12,241 nucleotides of DNA from Thermoplasmata archaeon (GCA_030630685.1 DAOVMN010000025.1:1-12241), one strand, 5' to 3'; positions 1 through 8,214 are shown, counted from the stretch's first letter. Notes: a model not told the origin generated them from the letters alone. Program-made: numbers and translations.

Positions 1-2
1 AG

Positions 3-1790
3 AACTGCTCAGCCACCGGCAATGTCAGTGGTAATGAGGATGTTGGCGGGCTTGTGGGAAACAATGACGGAACGGTGCAGAACTCTTTCTGGGATATCGA
101 GGCCTCTGGTCAGATCACGAGCGCCGGAGGGACTGGAAAGAACACCACGAACATGATGAAAAAGAGCACCTTCACTGGTGCAGGCTGGGACTTTAATGAC
201 ACCTGGAACATTGTCGAGGGAAAAAGTTATCCCTATCTACGGGCATTTACACTCAGAATTACGAACGACGATGTTACGGAAGCGCTGGAAGACCACGGTT
301 ACCGTGTGCACTACCATGCGTTAGTATTCCCCATCCCCGGGTACGAGTATCCGCAAGTCCTGTGGGGCCTGAACACAAATGCCGGCTGGCTTTCCATGAG
401 TACCGACGGGATTTTGACTGGAACCCCCACAAACGACGATGTGGGCAGTTACTGGGTGAATGTTTCTGTCTCGGACGAAAACGGAGGCTTAGATTACAGA
501 AACTTCACGCTTACGGTGGAGAACACGAACGACCCGCCAGAAATTACCTTCACACCACAGATAATAGGCACGGAAGACACGTTATATTCCCTGAATCTCA
601 CAGCAGTGGACATCGACCCGACAAACGATACCTTTACATGGCAGCTCAACACCAATGCGGGATGGCTGGAACTAAACACTACCACACTGGAAGGAACCCC
701 CGCCAATGACGATGTTAGCAGTTTCTGGGTAAATGTCTCTGTCTCGGACGGGAACGGAGGCTTGGATTATACCAATTTCACAGTTACGGTGGATAACATG
801 AACGATCCACCTGTAATTACATTCACACCAGAGAAAACAGCCACGGAGGACACGTTTTATTCCCTGAATCTCACAGCAGTGGATATTGACCCAACCAATG
901 ACACTCTTGAGTGGAGACTCGACACCAGTGCGGAATGGCTGGAACTAAACACTACCACATGGACACTGGAGGGAACTCCAACAAACGACGATGTCGGCAC
1001 CTGCTGGGTTAATGTTTCAGTCTCGGACGGAAACGGAGGAACAGATTACACAAACTTCACAATTACCGTGGAGAACACGAACGACCTGCCTGTGATTCAA
1101 ACCACAGCGATACCGAATGGTACTGCGGGACAGGCGTACAATTGTAGCCTGACAGCCATTGATGTGGACGGCGACACTCTGGTTTGGTCACTGGAAACCA
1201 ATGCCAGTTGGCTCACGCTAAACCCAAGCACAGGCACATTACAGGGTACCCCATCCGGTGTTGGCACTTTCTGGGTTAATGCCTCTGTCTCTGACGGTAA
1301 AGGTGGAACGGATAGTGTCAATCTGACGATCACGATCCTGCCCGACCTTGACGGCGACGGCATCCCGGACCCGGAGGACACGGACATGGATGGAGACGGT
1401 GTTCCCAACACCTCGGACGCCTTCCCGAAGGACCCGACGAAATGGGAAGAAGAGAAAGAGAGTAACGGGAACGAATCATTCCTTTCCCAGAAAATCGGGC
1501 CGCTTCCGCTCTACGCCTACCTTGTGATCGTAATCATCGGGCTTGCGGCAGGCGCGGGCGCCCTGAAAATGAAAGGGGGCAAATCAGGTGGTAAGGCTCA
1601 AAAAACAGAACAATATCAGCAGCCCCGGCAGCCTACCCAACAACCTCAATCTCAGCAGCAGTTCCAGCAACCTCCCCCGCGGCAGCCGCCACAGCCGCAA
1701 CAGACAGGGACATGGACATGCACAAAATGCGGGAAGGAGGTTGATGGGAGGTATCAGTTCTGTCTTTACTGCGGAAACGAAAGGGAATAA
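3..1790 (+). CDS. Membrane-anchored surface protein with GLUG motif, Ig/cadherin-like repeats and C-terminal zinc ribbon (5' partial)
   Basis: The frame is open to the window edge, so the true start lies outside; GTG 54 is only the first internal start codon. Residue numbers below count from it. The extracellular part opens with a GLUG-type motif (GGLVGNNDGTVQNSFWD) and the SYPYLR ending usual after such repeats. Four putative Ig/dystroglycan-cadherin-like repeats follow (about 68-430), each with a GTPTNDDVG-type turn and a VNVSVSDGNGG strand. A DxDGDGxPD segment (431-456) resembles thrombospondin type 3 calcium-binding repeats. One membrane helix spans about 486-507, then a basic and Gln/Pro-rich linker, and last a zinc ribbon (C556, C559, C570, C573). 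Many NxT/NxS sequons fit a glycosylated exterior. Expected topology is repeats outside and ribbon in the cytoplasm. Role (adhesion, cell-envelope binding or sensing) is not determinable. The architecture is certain; the family name is approximate. Confidence 0.85.
   Translation, partial: NCSATGNVSGNEDVGGLVGNNDGTVQNSFWDIEASGQITSAGGTGKNTTNMMKKSTFTGAGWDFNDTWNIVEGKSYPYLRAFTLRITNDDVTEALEDHGYRVHYHALVFPIPGYEYPQVLWGLNTNAGWLSMSTDGILTGTPTNDDVGSYWVNVSVSDENGGLDYRNFTLTVENTNDPPEITFTPQIIGTEDTLYSLNLTAVDIDPTNDTFTWQLNTNAGWLELNTTTLEGTPANDDVSSFWVNVSVSDGNGGLDYTNFTVTVDNMNDPPVITFTPEKTATEDTFYSLNLTAVDIDPTNDTLEWRLDTSAEWLELNTTTWTLEGTPTNDDVGTCWVNVSVSDGNGGTDYTNFTITVENTNDLPVIQTTAIPNGTAGQAYNCSLTAIDVDGDTLVWSLETNASWLTLNPSTGTLQGTPSGVGTFWVNASVSDGKGGTDSVNLTITILPDLDGDGIPDPEDTDMDGDGVPNTSDAFPKDPTKWEEEKESNGNESFLSQKIGPLPLYAYLVIVIIGLAAGAGALKMKGGKSGGKAQKTEQYQQPRQPTQQPQSQQQFQQPPPRQPPQPQQTGTWTCTKCGKEVDGRYQFCLYCGNERE
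428..1090 (+). repeat. Intragenic direct repeats coding for the Ig-like domains
   Basis: Three DNA segments near 428-535, 706-810 and 979-1087 share long identical stretches, including the codons for NDDVG, the VNVSVSDGNGG strand and the following ENTNDPP linker. Spacing is about 275 bases, one domain. The high DNA identity points to recent duplication or gene conversion between domains. A fourth, more diverged copy follows to about 1330. Confidence 0.8.
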
Positions 1791-1867
1791 CCTGTACTCT
1801 GCCGCATTCTGTGGCCCCGAAAGGCCTTACTTCCCGATACAACCCCGCAGTAAGTTTCCATCCGGCC

Positions 1868-1911
1868 GTGTCGAATCCTTCGGGTTTTTGTCTTTTCCCG
1901 GGATTCGGCAT
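1868..1911. terminator. Hairpin with T-rich loop after the surface protein gene
   Basis: Bases 1868-1878 pair with 1901-1911 (11 pairs with two G.T), and GGG 1882-1884 can continue the stem with CCC 1897-1899. The loop 1885-1896 is TTTTTGTCTTTT. It lies 78 bases after the stop. Archaeal termination relies on T-rich runs, so this is a reasonable terminator or a folded 3' end, but the T run lies in the loop rather than after the stem. Confidence 0.4.
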
Positions 1912-2046
1912 ACAATTTCACCAGTTGCCTGAACTATGAGTCGGCAAAACTACCGTCCATATATACCTTTCGGTTTCCTGCTCCATATCCGATCCGATGC
2001 CCTCAAAAAAGGCTTATCCACAGCGGGAAGATCGTGGATTGGCAAA

Positions 2047-2055
2047 TTATAAATA
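2047..2055 (+). promoter_or_regulatory. TATA box for mcm
   Basis: TTATAAATA, centred near 2051, is the best archaeal TATA match in the 287-base gap before mcm. Transcription would start about 26 bases downstream, at or just before the ATG at 2078, giving a leaderless or nearly leaderless message. A weaker ATATATA lies near 1960. No other feature is seen in 1912-2046. Confidence 0.6.
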
Positions 2056-2077
2056 GTTCTTCTTACATGAGGACCTC

Positions 2078-5000
2078 ATGCCTGAGGAAATGAGCGACGA
2101 AACCCTGTTGCGGTATCTCGAGGATCTGCTGCGCACAGACAAATACCGTTTGAGGATCACCGAGGCAGGGACCGCCTATCCGGACCAGAAGTCCATCGAA
2201 CTGGAGTTCGACGACATCGATAACTTTAATCGGGACCTGGCAGAATACCTGCTCAACCATCCCATCAAGAGCCTTAAGATCGCAGAGGAGGCCGTAAAAC
2301 AGGTCCTTCCTCCCGACATCCAGCATCCCCTTCATGCAAGGGTTTCAGGACTCCCCGACACCTCCAACATCCAGATCAGAAGGCTCAGGGGTATTCATCT
2401 TGGTAAATTCATTGCAGTGGACGGCCTGGTGAGAAAGATAACCGAGGTGAGACCCAGACTGGTGGAAGCGCACTTCATGTGTGCAAGATGCGGTTTCGAC
2501 AACGTGGTACCTCAGGACGACATATTCGTAAGGGAGCCCTTCGAGTGCGAGGGATGCCGTAAGAGTGCGAACCAGACCTCCTTCCGTTTTCTCCAGGACT
2601 TCTCCAGTTATATCGATACCCAGAAGATAGAGATACAGGAAAACCCGGAGGGACTCAGGGGAGGGGAGCAGCCGCAGCGCCTTGCAGCCTATCTCGAGGA
2701 CGACATCACGGGGATGATCTCCCCGGGGGACAGGATAACGATAAACGGGGTGCTCATGTCCAGACAGAAGCATACCGGCAGGATGAAATCGACTGTGTTC
2801 GACATCCATCTCAATATCAACAGTGTGGAGACCAAACAGAGTGATTACGAGGAGCTGGAGATAACTGAAGAGGACGTGGTAAAAATAGAAGAGCTCTCGC
2901 GGGAGCCAGGAATCTATGAAAAGCTGATACGTTCCATTGCCCCGACGATTTTCAGCATGGTGGTTGAAAAAGAGGCGCTCAGCCTTCAGCTCTTCGGGGG
3001 GGTGAGGAAGTTCATGCCCGACGGCACCAAGATCAGGGGAGACATCCATATCCTTTTGGTAGGTGACCCGGGTACTGCCAAGTCCCAGCTTCTCAGGTAC
3101 ACCTCACAGATCTCTCCCAGGGGGATCTACACCTCGGGACAGGCCTCCACCAAGGCCGGTCTCACAGCCACCGCGGTGAAGGAGGAGTTCGGGGATGGAA
3201 GGTGGACACTGGAAGCGGGTGCCCTGGTGCTCGCAGACAAGGGAATGGCCTGCCTCTTGCCAGGAACCGAGGTTCAACTGAACGATTCCTGGAGGCCGAT
3301 AGAGGAGCTCTTTGACCCGGAGAGGGCCGAGGAAGGAATTAGCAACGGGGAAAAGGTGGAGGTGTGTCCAGTAGAGCACAGGGTTTGCTCACTGCCAAAG
3401 GAGGGCAACCTCAGTACCATATTCGCGGATACCAACTTAGTGCGCAGGAAGGATTACTCGGGCGAGGTCCTGGACCTGAGGTTCGAATCCGGCTTCCGGC
3501 TTTCCCTCACGCCAGACCATAAGCTAATCGACGGCTCCACTCTTCAATGGAAAGAGGCAAAGGAATTCCAGAACAGGGAGATGGTTGTCGGGCCATTCAG
3601 ATCCGAGCCTCCGCCATTGGAGAACAATACCCTTACCCTGCTTCAGGGGCTTAGCGAGGCTGCCCGGGAAAGCGGGAACGGGGTCATGGTGAATATCGAG
3701 GGAAGCGAAAGGAAGAGGCTTGTGGAGGCCCTTTTAAGAAGGAAGCGGGGTATCGGAATCAAAGAGAAGAAAGAGCTCCTATCACACCTTATCCCTCGCA
3801 GCACGGGCAAAGACGAGCATCTTAATCTGAAGGAGGTGCCTGAGGGGATAGGAGAGGAGAGTATTACCATCCCACCCAAGGTGATGCTCCCGCTCATTAA
3901 CAGGCTTCACCAGAACAGGCAGTACGGGAACAGACCCATCAGGCTCGTGGGTCTGGTAGGGAAAGAGGAGTACGAGCTTGCCTCCCTACCGCCGCCATTG
4001 TTCTATCTCTTCGGAAGGGTGTACACGGACGACAGAAGGGCGGTTCGGGAAACCAGGCCCATCCGTTTATTGTTCCAGAAATTCAAACGAAGCTTCAATG
4101 AGGAATATCAGGGGATATGCAGCACCTCGGTGGGCGGATTGATTCCCACCTCTTCCAGAATGCTCAAAGAGCTCTATTATTTTACCATAAGGGATCACCT
4201 TGCTCATCTATGCGCATTGCCCGACCAATGTGTACGGGCCTTCCTGGCAGGTGTGATCGATACCAATGTTAATGTCTCGGTGGAGACCAGGAAAAAGAAG
4301 GATAAGGAATACAATACGGTGATGCTTAAAATATTCCTTCCAACGCTTGAGAGGGAAAGCCTCCATATTCTTGGGATGCTGAGAAGGTACAACATCTACG
4401 GGCGCCTCATCCGAAGGAAGCACATGAACATCATACACATCTCCAATGACTCGGATGTGAACAACCTGAGGGAGCTCCTGAGAAACTTTTCTATCAATAT
4501 CAACGCCCTCCCTCCCTCGAGGCCGCACTTATATGAGATTGCCACTACCTATACCACAAGCAATATCCTCCCGAAAAAGATGATACGGGAGATCGCCTCA
4601 AAACTCCTGGGGAAGAGGAATTGGAGCAGGAGTATGAGGAACCAGCTCGAGGAGTTCGCTGAAGGCAGGAAAAACCCTGTGAGAGAGCACTTTAATACCA
4701 TTATGTCTCACCTGCAGGATGATGAACTCGATGACCACACGACAGAGTTAGGGAGGCTGCTTTCCCGGGGATATCTATTGGACAGGATCGTGAGCATCAA
4801 GAGGCGCCAATACACCGGGCCGGTCTATGACCTCCATGTCCCGGGACTTCACAACTTCGTGGCCGGTGGGATATTTGTACACAACTGCATCGATGAGCTG
4901 GACAAGATGAGTCGAGAGGATTCTGCCGGTATGCATGAGGCACTTGAACAGCAGCAGATCAGTATCGCCAAGGCCGGAATCACGGCAACCCTGCAGTCCC

Positions 5001-5806
5001 GATGCTCCCTGTTGGCAGCAGCCAACCCGAAGTTCGGGAGGTTCGACGAGTCCGAGAACATTCTTGCACAGATCAACATGCTCCCATCCCTCTTATCCAG
5101 GTTCGATCTGATATTCCCGGTACTGGATCGACCGAACCCAAAGGAAGATAGAGACATCGCAAGCCACATCCTGAAGGTGAATATCGAGGGGGAAAGGTTA
5201 GAGCACAACAAGGCCTTTGAACTGGAGGGTGAATTGGCCGGGGACCCGGATGATTCCATCGAGCCCGAGATCCCGGTGGACATCATTCGCAAATACGTGG
5301 CCTATGCAAAGAGGATCGCCTATCCGGTTATGGAGAAGGATGCTGCGGATCACCTGAACGACTATTATGTGGAATTCAGGCAGTGGAATAAGGACTCCAG
5401 GGCGGTGTCCATTACTGCAAGACAGCTCGAAGCCCTTGTGAGGCTGGCCGAGTCCAGCGCAAGGATCAAGCTGTCCTCCGTGGTAACCAAGGAGGATGCT
5501 GAGCGTGCGGTAAAGATAATGAAATACTCCCTCCTGAGGGTTGCACTGGACGCGGAGGGGAACATCGACATCGACAGGATCGGGGGGGTGCCGCAGAAGA
5601 AACGCTCCAGGCTGGTCACGATGAGGAAGATCATGGAGGAGCTGAGCAAGGGTTCCGATGACGGCTCCTTCTCGCCTGACGAGATGATCGAGGCAGCAAG
5701 GAAACAGAATGTCGGGAACGAGGAGGTCAGGAACTTCATCAAGAGGATGTTGAACGGTGGGGAACTGTTCGAGCCCGTCCATGGGAGGTACAGGTTTACC
5801 AGATAA
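2078..5806 (+). CDS. mcm: Replicative DNA helicase MCM, intein-containing precursor
   Basis: This is the hexameric ATPase that unwinds DNA at archaeal replication forks. The 1242-residue precursor would splice to 697 residues, the normal archaeal MCM size. The N-terminal domain has a four-cysteine zinc site (C135, C138, C157, C160) and an OB fold. The AAA+ core has Walker A GDPGTAKS (329-336, K335), Walker B CIDELDKM (D939, E940), sensor 1 AAANP and the arginine finger LLSRFD. The C-terminus looks like the usual winged helix. The intein separates Walker A from Walker B, so the unspliced form cannot hydrolyse ATP. ATG 2078 lies about 26 bases from the TATA centre; ATG 2090, with GAGG at 2084-2087, is a possible alternative start four codons later. 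It is monocistronic as far as can be seen and faces a convergent gene. Confidence 0.97.
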   Translation: MPEEMSDETLLRYLEDLLRTDKYRLRITEAGTAYPDQKSIELEFDDIDNFNRDLAEYLLNHPIKSLKIAEEAVKQVLPPDIQHPLHARVSGLPDTSNIQIRRLRGIHLGKFIAVDGLVRKITEVRPRLVEAHFMCARCGFDNVVPQDDIFVREPFECEGCRKSANQTSFRFLQDFSSYIDTQKIEIQENPEGLRGGEQPQRLAAYLEDDITGMISPGDRITINGVLMSRQKHTGRMKSTVFDIHLNINSVETKQSDYEELEITEEDVVKIEELSREPGIYEKLIRSIAPTIFSMVVEKEALSLQLFGGVRKFMPDGTKIRGDIHILLVGDPGTAKSQLLRYTSQISPRGIYTSGQASTKAGLTATAVKEEFGDGRWTLEAGALVLADKGMACLLPGTEVQLNDSWRPIEELFDPERAEEGISNGEKVEVCPVEHRVCSLPKEGNLSTIFADTNLVRRKDYSGEVLDLRFESGFRLSLTPDHKLIDGSTLQWKEAKEFQNREMVVGPFRSEPPPLENNTLTLLQGLSEAARESGNGVMVNIEGSERKRLVEALLRRKRGIGIKEKKELLSHLIPRSTGKDEHLNLKEVPEGIGEESITIPPKVMLPLINRLHQNRQYGNRPIRLVGLVGKEEYELASLPPPLFYLFGRVYTDDRRAVRETRPIRLLFQKFKRSFNEEYQGICSTSVGGLIPTSSRMLKELYYFTIRDHLAHLCALPDQCVRAFLAGVIDTNVNVSVETRKKKDKEYNTVMLKIFLPTLERESLHILGMLRRYNIYGRLIRRKHMNIIHISNDSDVNNLRELLRNFSININALPPSRPHLYEIATTYTTSNILPKKMIREIASKLLGKRNWSRSMRNQLEEFAEGRKNPVREHFNTIMSHLQDDELDDHTTELGRLLSRGYLLDRIVSIKRRQYTGPVYDLHVPGLHNFVAGGIFVHNCIDELDKMSREDSAGMHEALEQQQISIAKAGITATLQSRCSLLAAANPKFGRFDESENILAQINMLPSLLSRFDLIFPVLDRPNPKEDRDIASHILKVNIEGERLEHNKAFELEGELAGDPDDSIEPEIPVDIIRKYVAYAKRIAYPVMEKDAADHLNDYYVEFRQWNKDSRAVSITARQLEALVRLAESSARIKLSSVVTKEDAERAVKIMKYSLLRVALDAEGNIDIDRIGGVPQKKRSRLVTMRKIMEELSKGSDDGSFSPDEMIEAARKQNVGNEEVRNFIKRMLNGGELFEPVHGRYRFTR
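3251..4885 (+). other. Intein in MCM Walker B motif, with degenerate LAGLIDADG endonuclease
   Basis: This in-frame insertion of 545 residues (392-936 of the precursor) lies between GMA and CIDELDKM. The N-terminal splice block begins CLLPGTEV. Block B has TPDH (T478 to H481). Block F reads VYDLHVPGLHNF, and block G ends GGIFVHN with Cys as the +1 residue, so all splicing residues are present. The large centre is a LAGLIDADG (DOD) homing endonuclease: the first motif is YLFGRVYTDD (642-652, acidic D651) and the second is LAGVIDTNV (723-731). In the second motif Asn730 replaces the catalytic acid and Val731 the glycine, so DNA cutting is probably lost or weak while splicing should work. MCM/Cdc21 inteins at conserved ATPase motifs are known in other archaea. 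Confidence 0.95.
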
Positions 5807-5886
5807 AGGGGTTATTTTGCCTTCTCAACAAACTCTTTCACGTTTCAGCGGCTTTTCAATCCCTCTTTCCTCAAGCCTCATCCGAT
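5807..5886. other. Convergent intergenic region, no gene seen
   Basis: This 80-base gap lies between the stops of mcm (+) and the CPBP-like gene (-). A short TTATTTT tract at about 5812 could serve as an mcm terminator. On the minus strand a short basic reading continues past the CPBP stop in another frame, but nothing supports it as a gene. Confidence 0.4.
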
Positions 5887-6528
5887 TCACAACCTCGCCA
5901 ACCCAGCCACGATCACATTCAAGAGCACATGCCCGGCCATCTGTCCGCCCACATTCTTTGTCCGCTCGTAGGAAATTCCAGTTATTAATCCGGTGAACCC
6001 AAGAAACACCCACACACCAACACCGCCCATGAGCTCGCCGAGCCAGAGCGATTCCGGATAATGAGCAGTTAGCCAGATCGCGGTTTGAAGCCCAACCGCC
6101 GCCTTTGGTCCGTAGCTCTTGCCAAGAGGGAGCTGGATGAACCGTTTGGTGAAGAAATCCACTGACATCACGTTCAGGGCGGTGTAAAACAGGGAAACAA
6201 CGAGTTCTCCACCCGATTTATCGTATCTCTCGAAGAATTCCCTGTTTGAGAGGTAGTAGAGGAAAACATATCCCGCAAAGACAAGGTAGATTCCGATCCC
6301 CTCGAGGAAACCCGTATCAAGCCCGCCGAGGCGAAGACCGCCCGTGCTTTTCCTTTCTTTGTAGTATAGATAGATAAAAGGGAGTACGAGGAATGAGACA
6401 AATACAGAGAGCTCGTGCCTCAGCTCGACCACATATTCCAGAAAACAGAAGATGCCCGTGAAAATCAGGGTAAGGAATAACAATCTGAGCAGTGGGAAAA
6501 GCTTGGAATGTTTAGATCGTTGGGGCAT
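5887..6528 (-). CDS. CPBP-like (CAAX protease/Rce1-related) integral membrane protein with altered active-site motif
   Basis: This 213-residue protein has about six to seven hydrophobic segments and the order of motifs of the CPBP intramembrane metalloprotease family. Motif 1, normally EExxFRGFL-like, reads VDFFTKRFI (123-131), so the two glutamates are Val and Asp and the arginine is Lys. Motif 2 has WLTAH with H156, and motif 3 has HVLLN with H200 and N204. Both histidine motifs remain, but loss of the catalytic Glu pair suggests an inactive or altered enzyme, or a relative with another role. The ATG at 6528 lies 6 bases after the stop of the upstream regulator gene, so the two are almost certainly one operon. 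The substrate is unknown. Family membership is likely but not certain because motif 1 is degenerate. Confidence 0.7.
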   Translation of the reverse strand: MPQRSKHSKLFPLLRLLFLTLIFTGIFCFLEYVVELRHELSVFVSFLVLPFIYLYYKERKSTGGLRLGGLDTGFLEGIGIYLVFAGYVFLYYLSNREFFERYDKSGGELVVSLFYTALNVMSVDFFTKRFIQLPLGKSYGPKAAVGLQTAIWLTAHYPESLWLGELMGGVGVWVFLGFTGLITGISYERTKNVGGQMAGHVLLNVIVAGLARL

Positions 6529-6534
6529 GAGAAC

Positions 6535-7095
6535 TCATTCTTTTTCTTCCTTCTCTTCTTCCTTCCTCTCGCCCCCGACAAAGATCGTAACCGGAAGGAT
6601 TGGGAGCTTGATGGATTCCTTCTTCAGAAGGCTCTTCACATTGAGCAGGGCGGTGAGCCTGGATTCCAGTGTCCTTGCATAGGCCTCCACAAGGCTGGTG
6701 GGAGAAATGGCCTGATAGATGTAAGGGTGTTTTCCAGCCCCCTCCTTCTCCACCTTCGTCCTCCTTAGGAATCCTTTGGAGTGCATGTCGGCTAAGGCAT
6801 CCCGAACCGTGCTCGGATAGAGGCCTGTTCCTTTGGACACCTGCTCCGAGGTCTGCTTCCCCTTGGAGATCAGGTGGAGGTAGATCCTGGCCTTGGTCCT
6901 GGACCTGAATACCTCGGTAACAATCTCTTCAAGATTGCTGGTGAGCTTATCTACGGAGGTCTCAATGTTCTCCAGTATCTGTGTGGGCCCGGGGATCTCT
7001 ATCTCGATCCTGGGATTCTGTCTCTTGGACCTTGATCCGGGGCTTTTACTGTCATCCGGGTTTTCATCCGAGGCGATGGGTATCTTTTTTACCAT
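6535..7095 (-). CDS. Winged helix-turn-helix transcriptional regulator, TrmB-like
   Basis: This 186-residue protein begins with a charged, disordered-looking tail (1-35). A winged helix domain occupies about 62-131: IYLHLISKGKQTSEQVSK contributes helices 1-2, GLYPSTVRDALADMHSKG the recognition helix, and FLRRTKVEKEGAGKHPYIYQAI the wing. A helical stretch (132-160, likely dimer coiled coil) and a very acidic/basic tail ending KEEEKEEKE follow. The pattern resembles TrmB/MarR-like archaeal regulators, without the TrmB sugar-binding domain. It is first in an operon with the CPBP-like membrane protein, which is its best candidate partner or target, together with its own promoter. The start is well supported: GGTGA (7102-7106) precedes ATG 7095 at a good distance, and a TATA box lies further upstream. 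The ligand is unknown. Confidence 0.8.
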   Translation of the reverse strand: MVKKIPIASDENPDDSKSPGSRSKRQNPRIEIEIPGPTQILENIETSVDKLTSNLEEIVTEVFRSRTKARIYLHLISKGKQTSEQVSKGTGLYPSTVRDALADMHSKGFLRRTKVEKEGAGKHPYIYQAISPTSLVEAYARTLESRLTALLNVKSLLKKESIKLPILPVTIFVGGERKEEEKEEKE

Positions 7096-7145
7096 GGATA
7101 TTCACCGATGGATTCTGTGGCGATTGTGATAACAATATCAGAAAC

Positions 7146-7153
7146 TATTTAAA
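7146..7153 (-). promoter_or_regulatory. TATA box of the regulator/CPBP operon
   Basis: The minus strand reads GTTTAAATAG here. The centre is about 55 bases before the ATG, predicting a leader of about 29 bases that includes the GGTGA ribosome binding site. No clear palindromic operator is seen beside it. Confidence 0.55.
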
Positions 7154-7208
7154 CTTTTCCTGGATGCTCACCGAGATCTGCAACTGAGGGCATTACAAAA
7201 TATAGAAG

Positions 7209-7283
7209 TGCTCCCGCCGGGATTTGAACCCGAGTATTCGGCTCGAGAGGCCGAGATGATTGGCCGGACTACACTACGGGAGC
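7209..7283 (-). tRNA. tRNA-Glu (anticodon CTC)
   Basis: The minus strand folds into a complete cloverleaf. The acceptor stem is GCTCCCG with CGGGAGC and discriminator A (7209). The anticodon stem TCGGC/GCCGA encloses loop CTCTCGA, giving anticodon CTC at 7247-7245. The T arm is TCGGG-TTCAAAT-CCCGG. The D arm sequence GTGTAGTCCGGCCAATCAT is typical of archaeal tRNA-Glu. There is no intron and CCA is not encoded. It reads the GAG codon. Confidence 0.97.
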
Positions 7284-7316
7284 TTCCGGGGCCCGGGTAT
7301 ACCGTCCGTGCTTAGA

Positions 7317-7328
7317 TTCATTAATTAT
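7317..7328 (-). promoter_or_regulatory. Possible TATA box for tRNA-Glu
   Basis: The minus strand reads CATAATTAATGA about 40 bases before the tRNA 5' end, which would give a short leader removed by RNase P. A nearer palindrome GGTATACC (7296-7303) is too close to be a TATA box for the mature end. Confidence 0.35.
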
Positions 7329-7389
7329 GTTTTCGCCGGCTACCTTTTTCCGTTGAAAGTATCTCCACGCAGCTTATCAACTGAGTTTT

Positions 7390-8214
7390 TTACTCTTTTG
7401 CCATATGCACATCCATCTGCGGGAAGGGTATGGTTATACCTGCATTATCGTAGGCTTCTTTGGCCGCCTTCTGAAAGTCAAAGAAGACGTCCCAGTAATC
7501 GTCGGTCTTGATCCAGGGCCGAACCACGAGCACTATGGCAGAATCTGCCATTTCCTTGACCGACACCCGGGGAGCAGGGTCCTCAAGTATGCGGGAATCA
7601 GCTTTGAGGACATCCAAGGTGGTCCGAATCACCTGGTTGAGGTCTGCATCGTAGCTAACCCCTACCTCCATGTCAACCCTGCGAATTGGATTTCGTGTGA
7701 AGTTTATGATGTTCCCTCCCCACGCCAATTTGTTCGGTATGATGATATGTTTATTGTCAAAGGTGTCCAGTTCGGTCATGCTGATGCCCACGCTTTGTAT
7801 CACACCACTCTCTCCGTTAATGGTCACGAAATCACCTTGCTTGAATGGTCTCGTGAGTGCGATCATAAATCCAGCCGCAATGTTGCTCAGGGTATCTCCC
7901 ATGGCAAAACCCAGGACAAATCCGACCACCACGGAGAGGCTTATCAGTGCCGGACCGATGTCCACACCCAGAATTCCAAGGGCGGTGCCTACAAGGAACA
8001 CTAACAACAGGATCCGAACCATCCTGGATGAAAATTCTGCAAGAATCTCATCCATTTTCGCTTTCAACATGATTTGTTTCAGTTCTTGGACAACGAGTTT
8101 AACCACGATATAACCTATCACCAACACCAGGATAGCAACAATGATATTCCAAGCACTGGTCCCGATCAAAGGAAGATTATCTTCCAGGTCCAATCCCAAG
8201 ATTTTAACTCCCAT
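7390..8214 (-). CDS. MscS-family small-conductance mechanosensitive ion channel
   Basis: The channel opens under membrane tension and releases solutes during hypo-osmotic shock. Numbering from the longest reading (ATG 8262, 290 residues), membrane helices lie at about 36-58, 80-100 and 103-133; the third is the Gly/Ala-rich pore helix (VVVGFVLGFAMGDTLSN). The beta domain follows with RPFKQGDFV, the family signature FDNKHIIIPN (168-177), and the C-terminal AGITIPFPQ vestibule strand. I prefer the start at ATG 8214 (274 residues). It has a strong GGAGTGAT ribosome site at 8218-8225, and the only good TATA box (8274-8281) predicts transcription beginning near 8251, inside the longer reading. ATG 8262 has no such site. 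The gene is divergent from the TMEM175-like fragment, with the tandem repeats between them. Confidence 0.93.
   Translation of the reverse strand: MGVKILGLDLEDNLPLIGTSAWNIIVAILVLVIGYIVVKLVVQELKQIMLKAKMDEILAEFSSRMVRILLLVFLVGTALGILGVDIGPALISLSVVVGFVLGFAMGDTLSNIAAGFMIALTRPFKQGDFVTINGESGVIQSVGISMTELDTFDNKHIIIPNKLAWGGNIINFTRNPIRRVDMEVGVSYDADLNQVIRTTLDVLKADSRILEDPAPRVSVKEMADSAIVLVVRPWIKTDDYWDVFFDFQKAAKEAYDNAGITIPFPQMDVHMAKE

Noticed and set aside
2014..2022. Perfect bacterial DnaA box TTATCCACA before mcm
   Set aside because: Archaea lack DnaA and use Orc1/Cdc6; a single 9-mer is expected by chance and no origin recognition boxes are nearby.
5825..5886. Continuation of the CPBP-like protein in another frame
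   Set aside because: The family ends soon after the third motif, the proposed tail is short and basic, and no shared motif crosses the junction.
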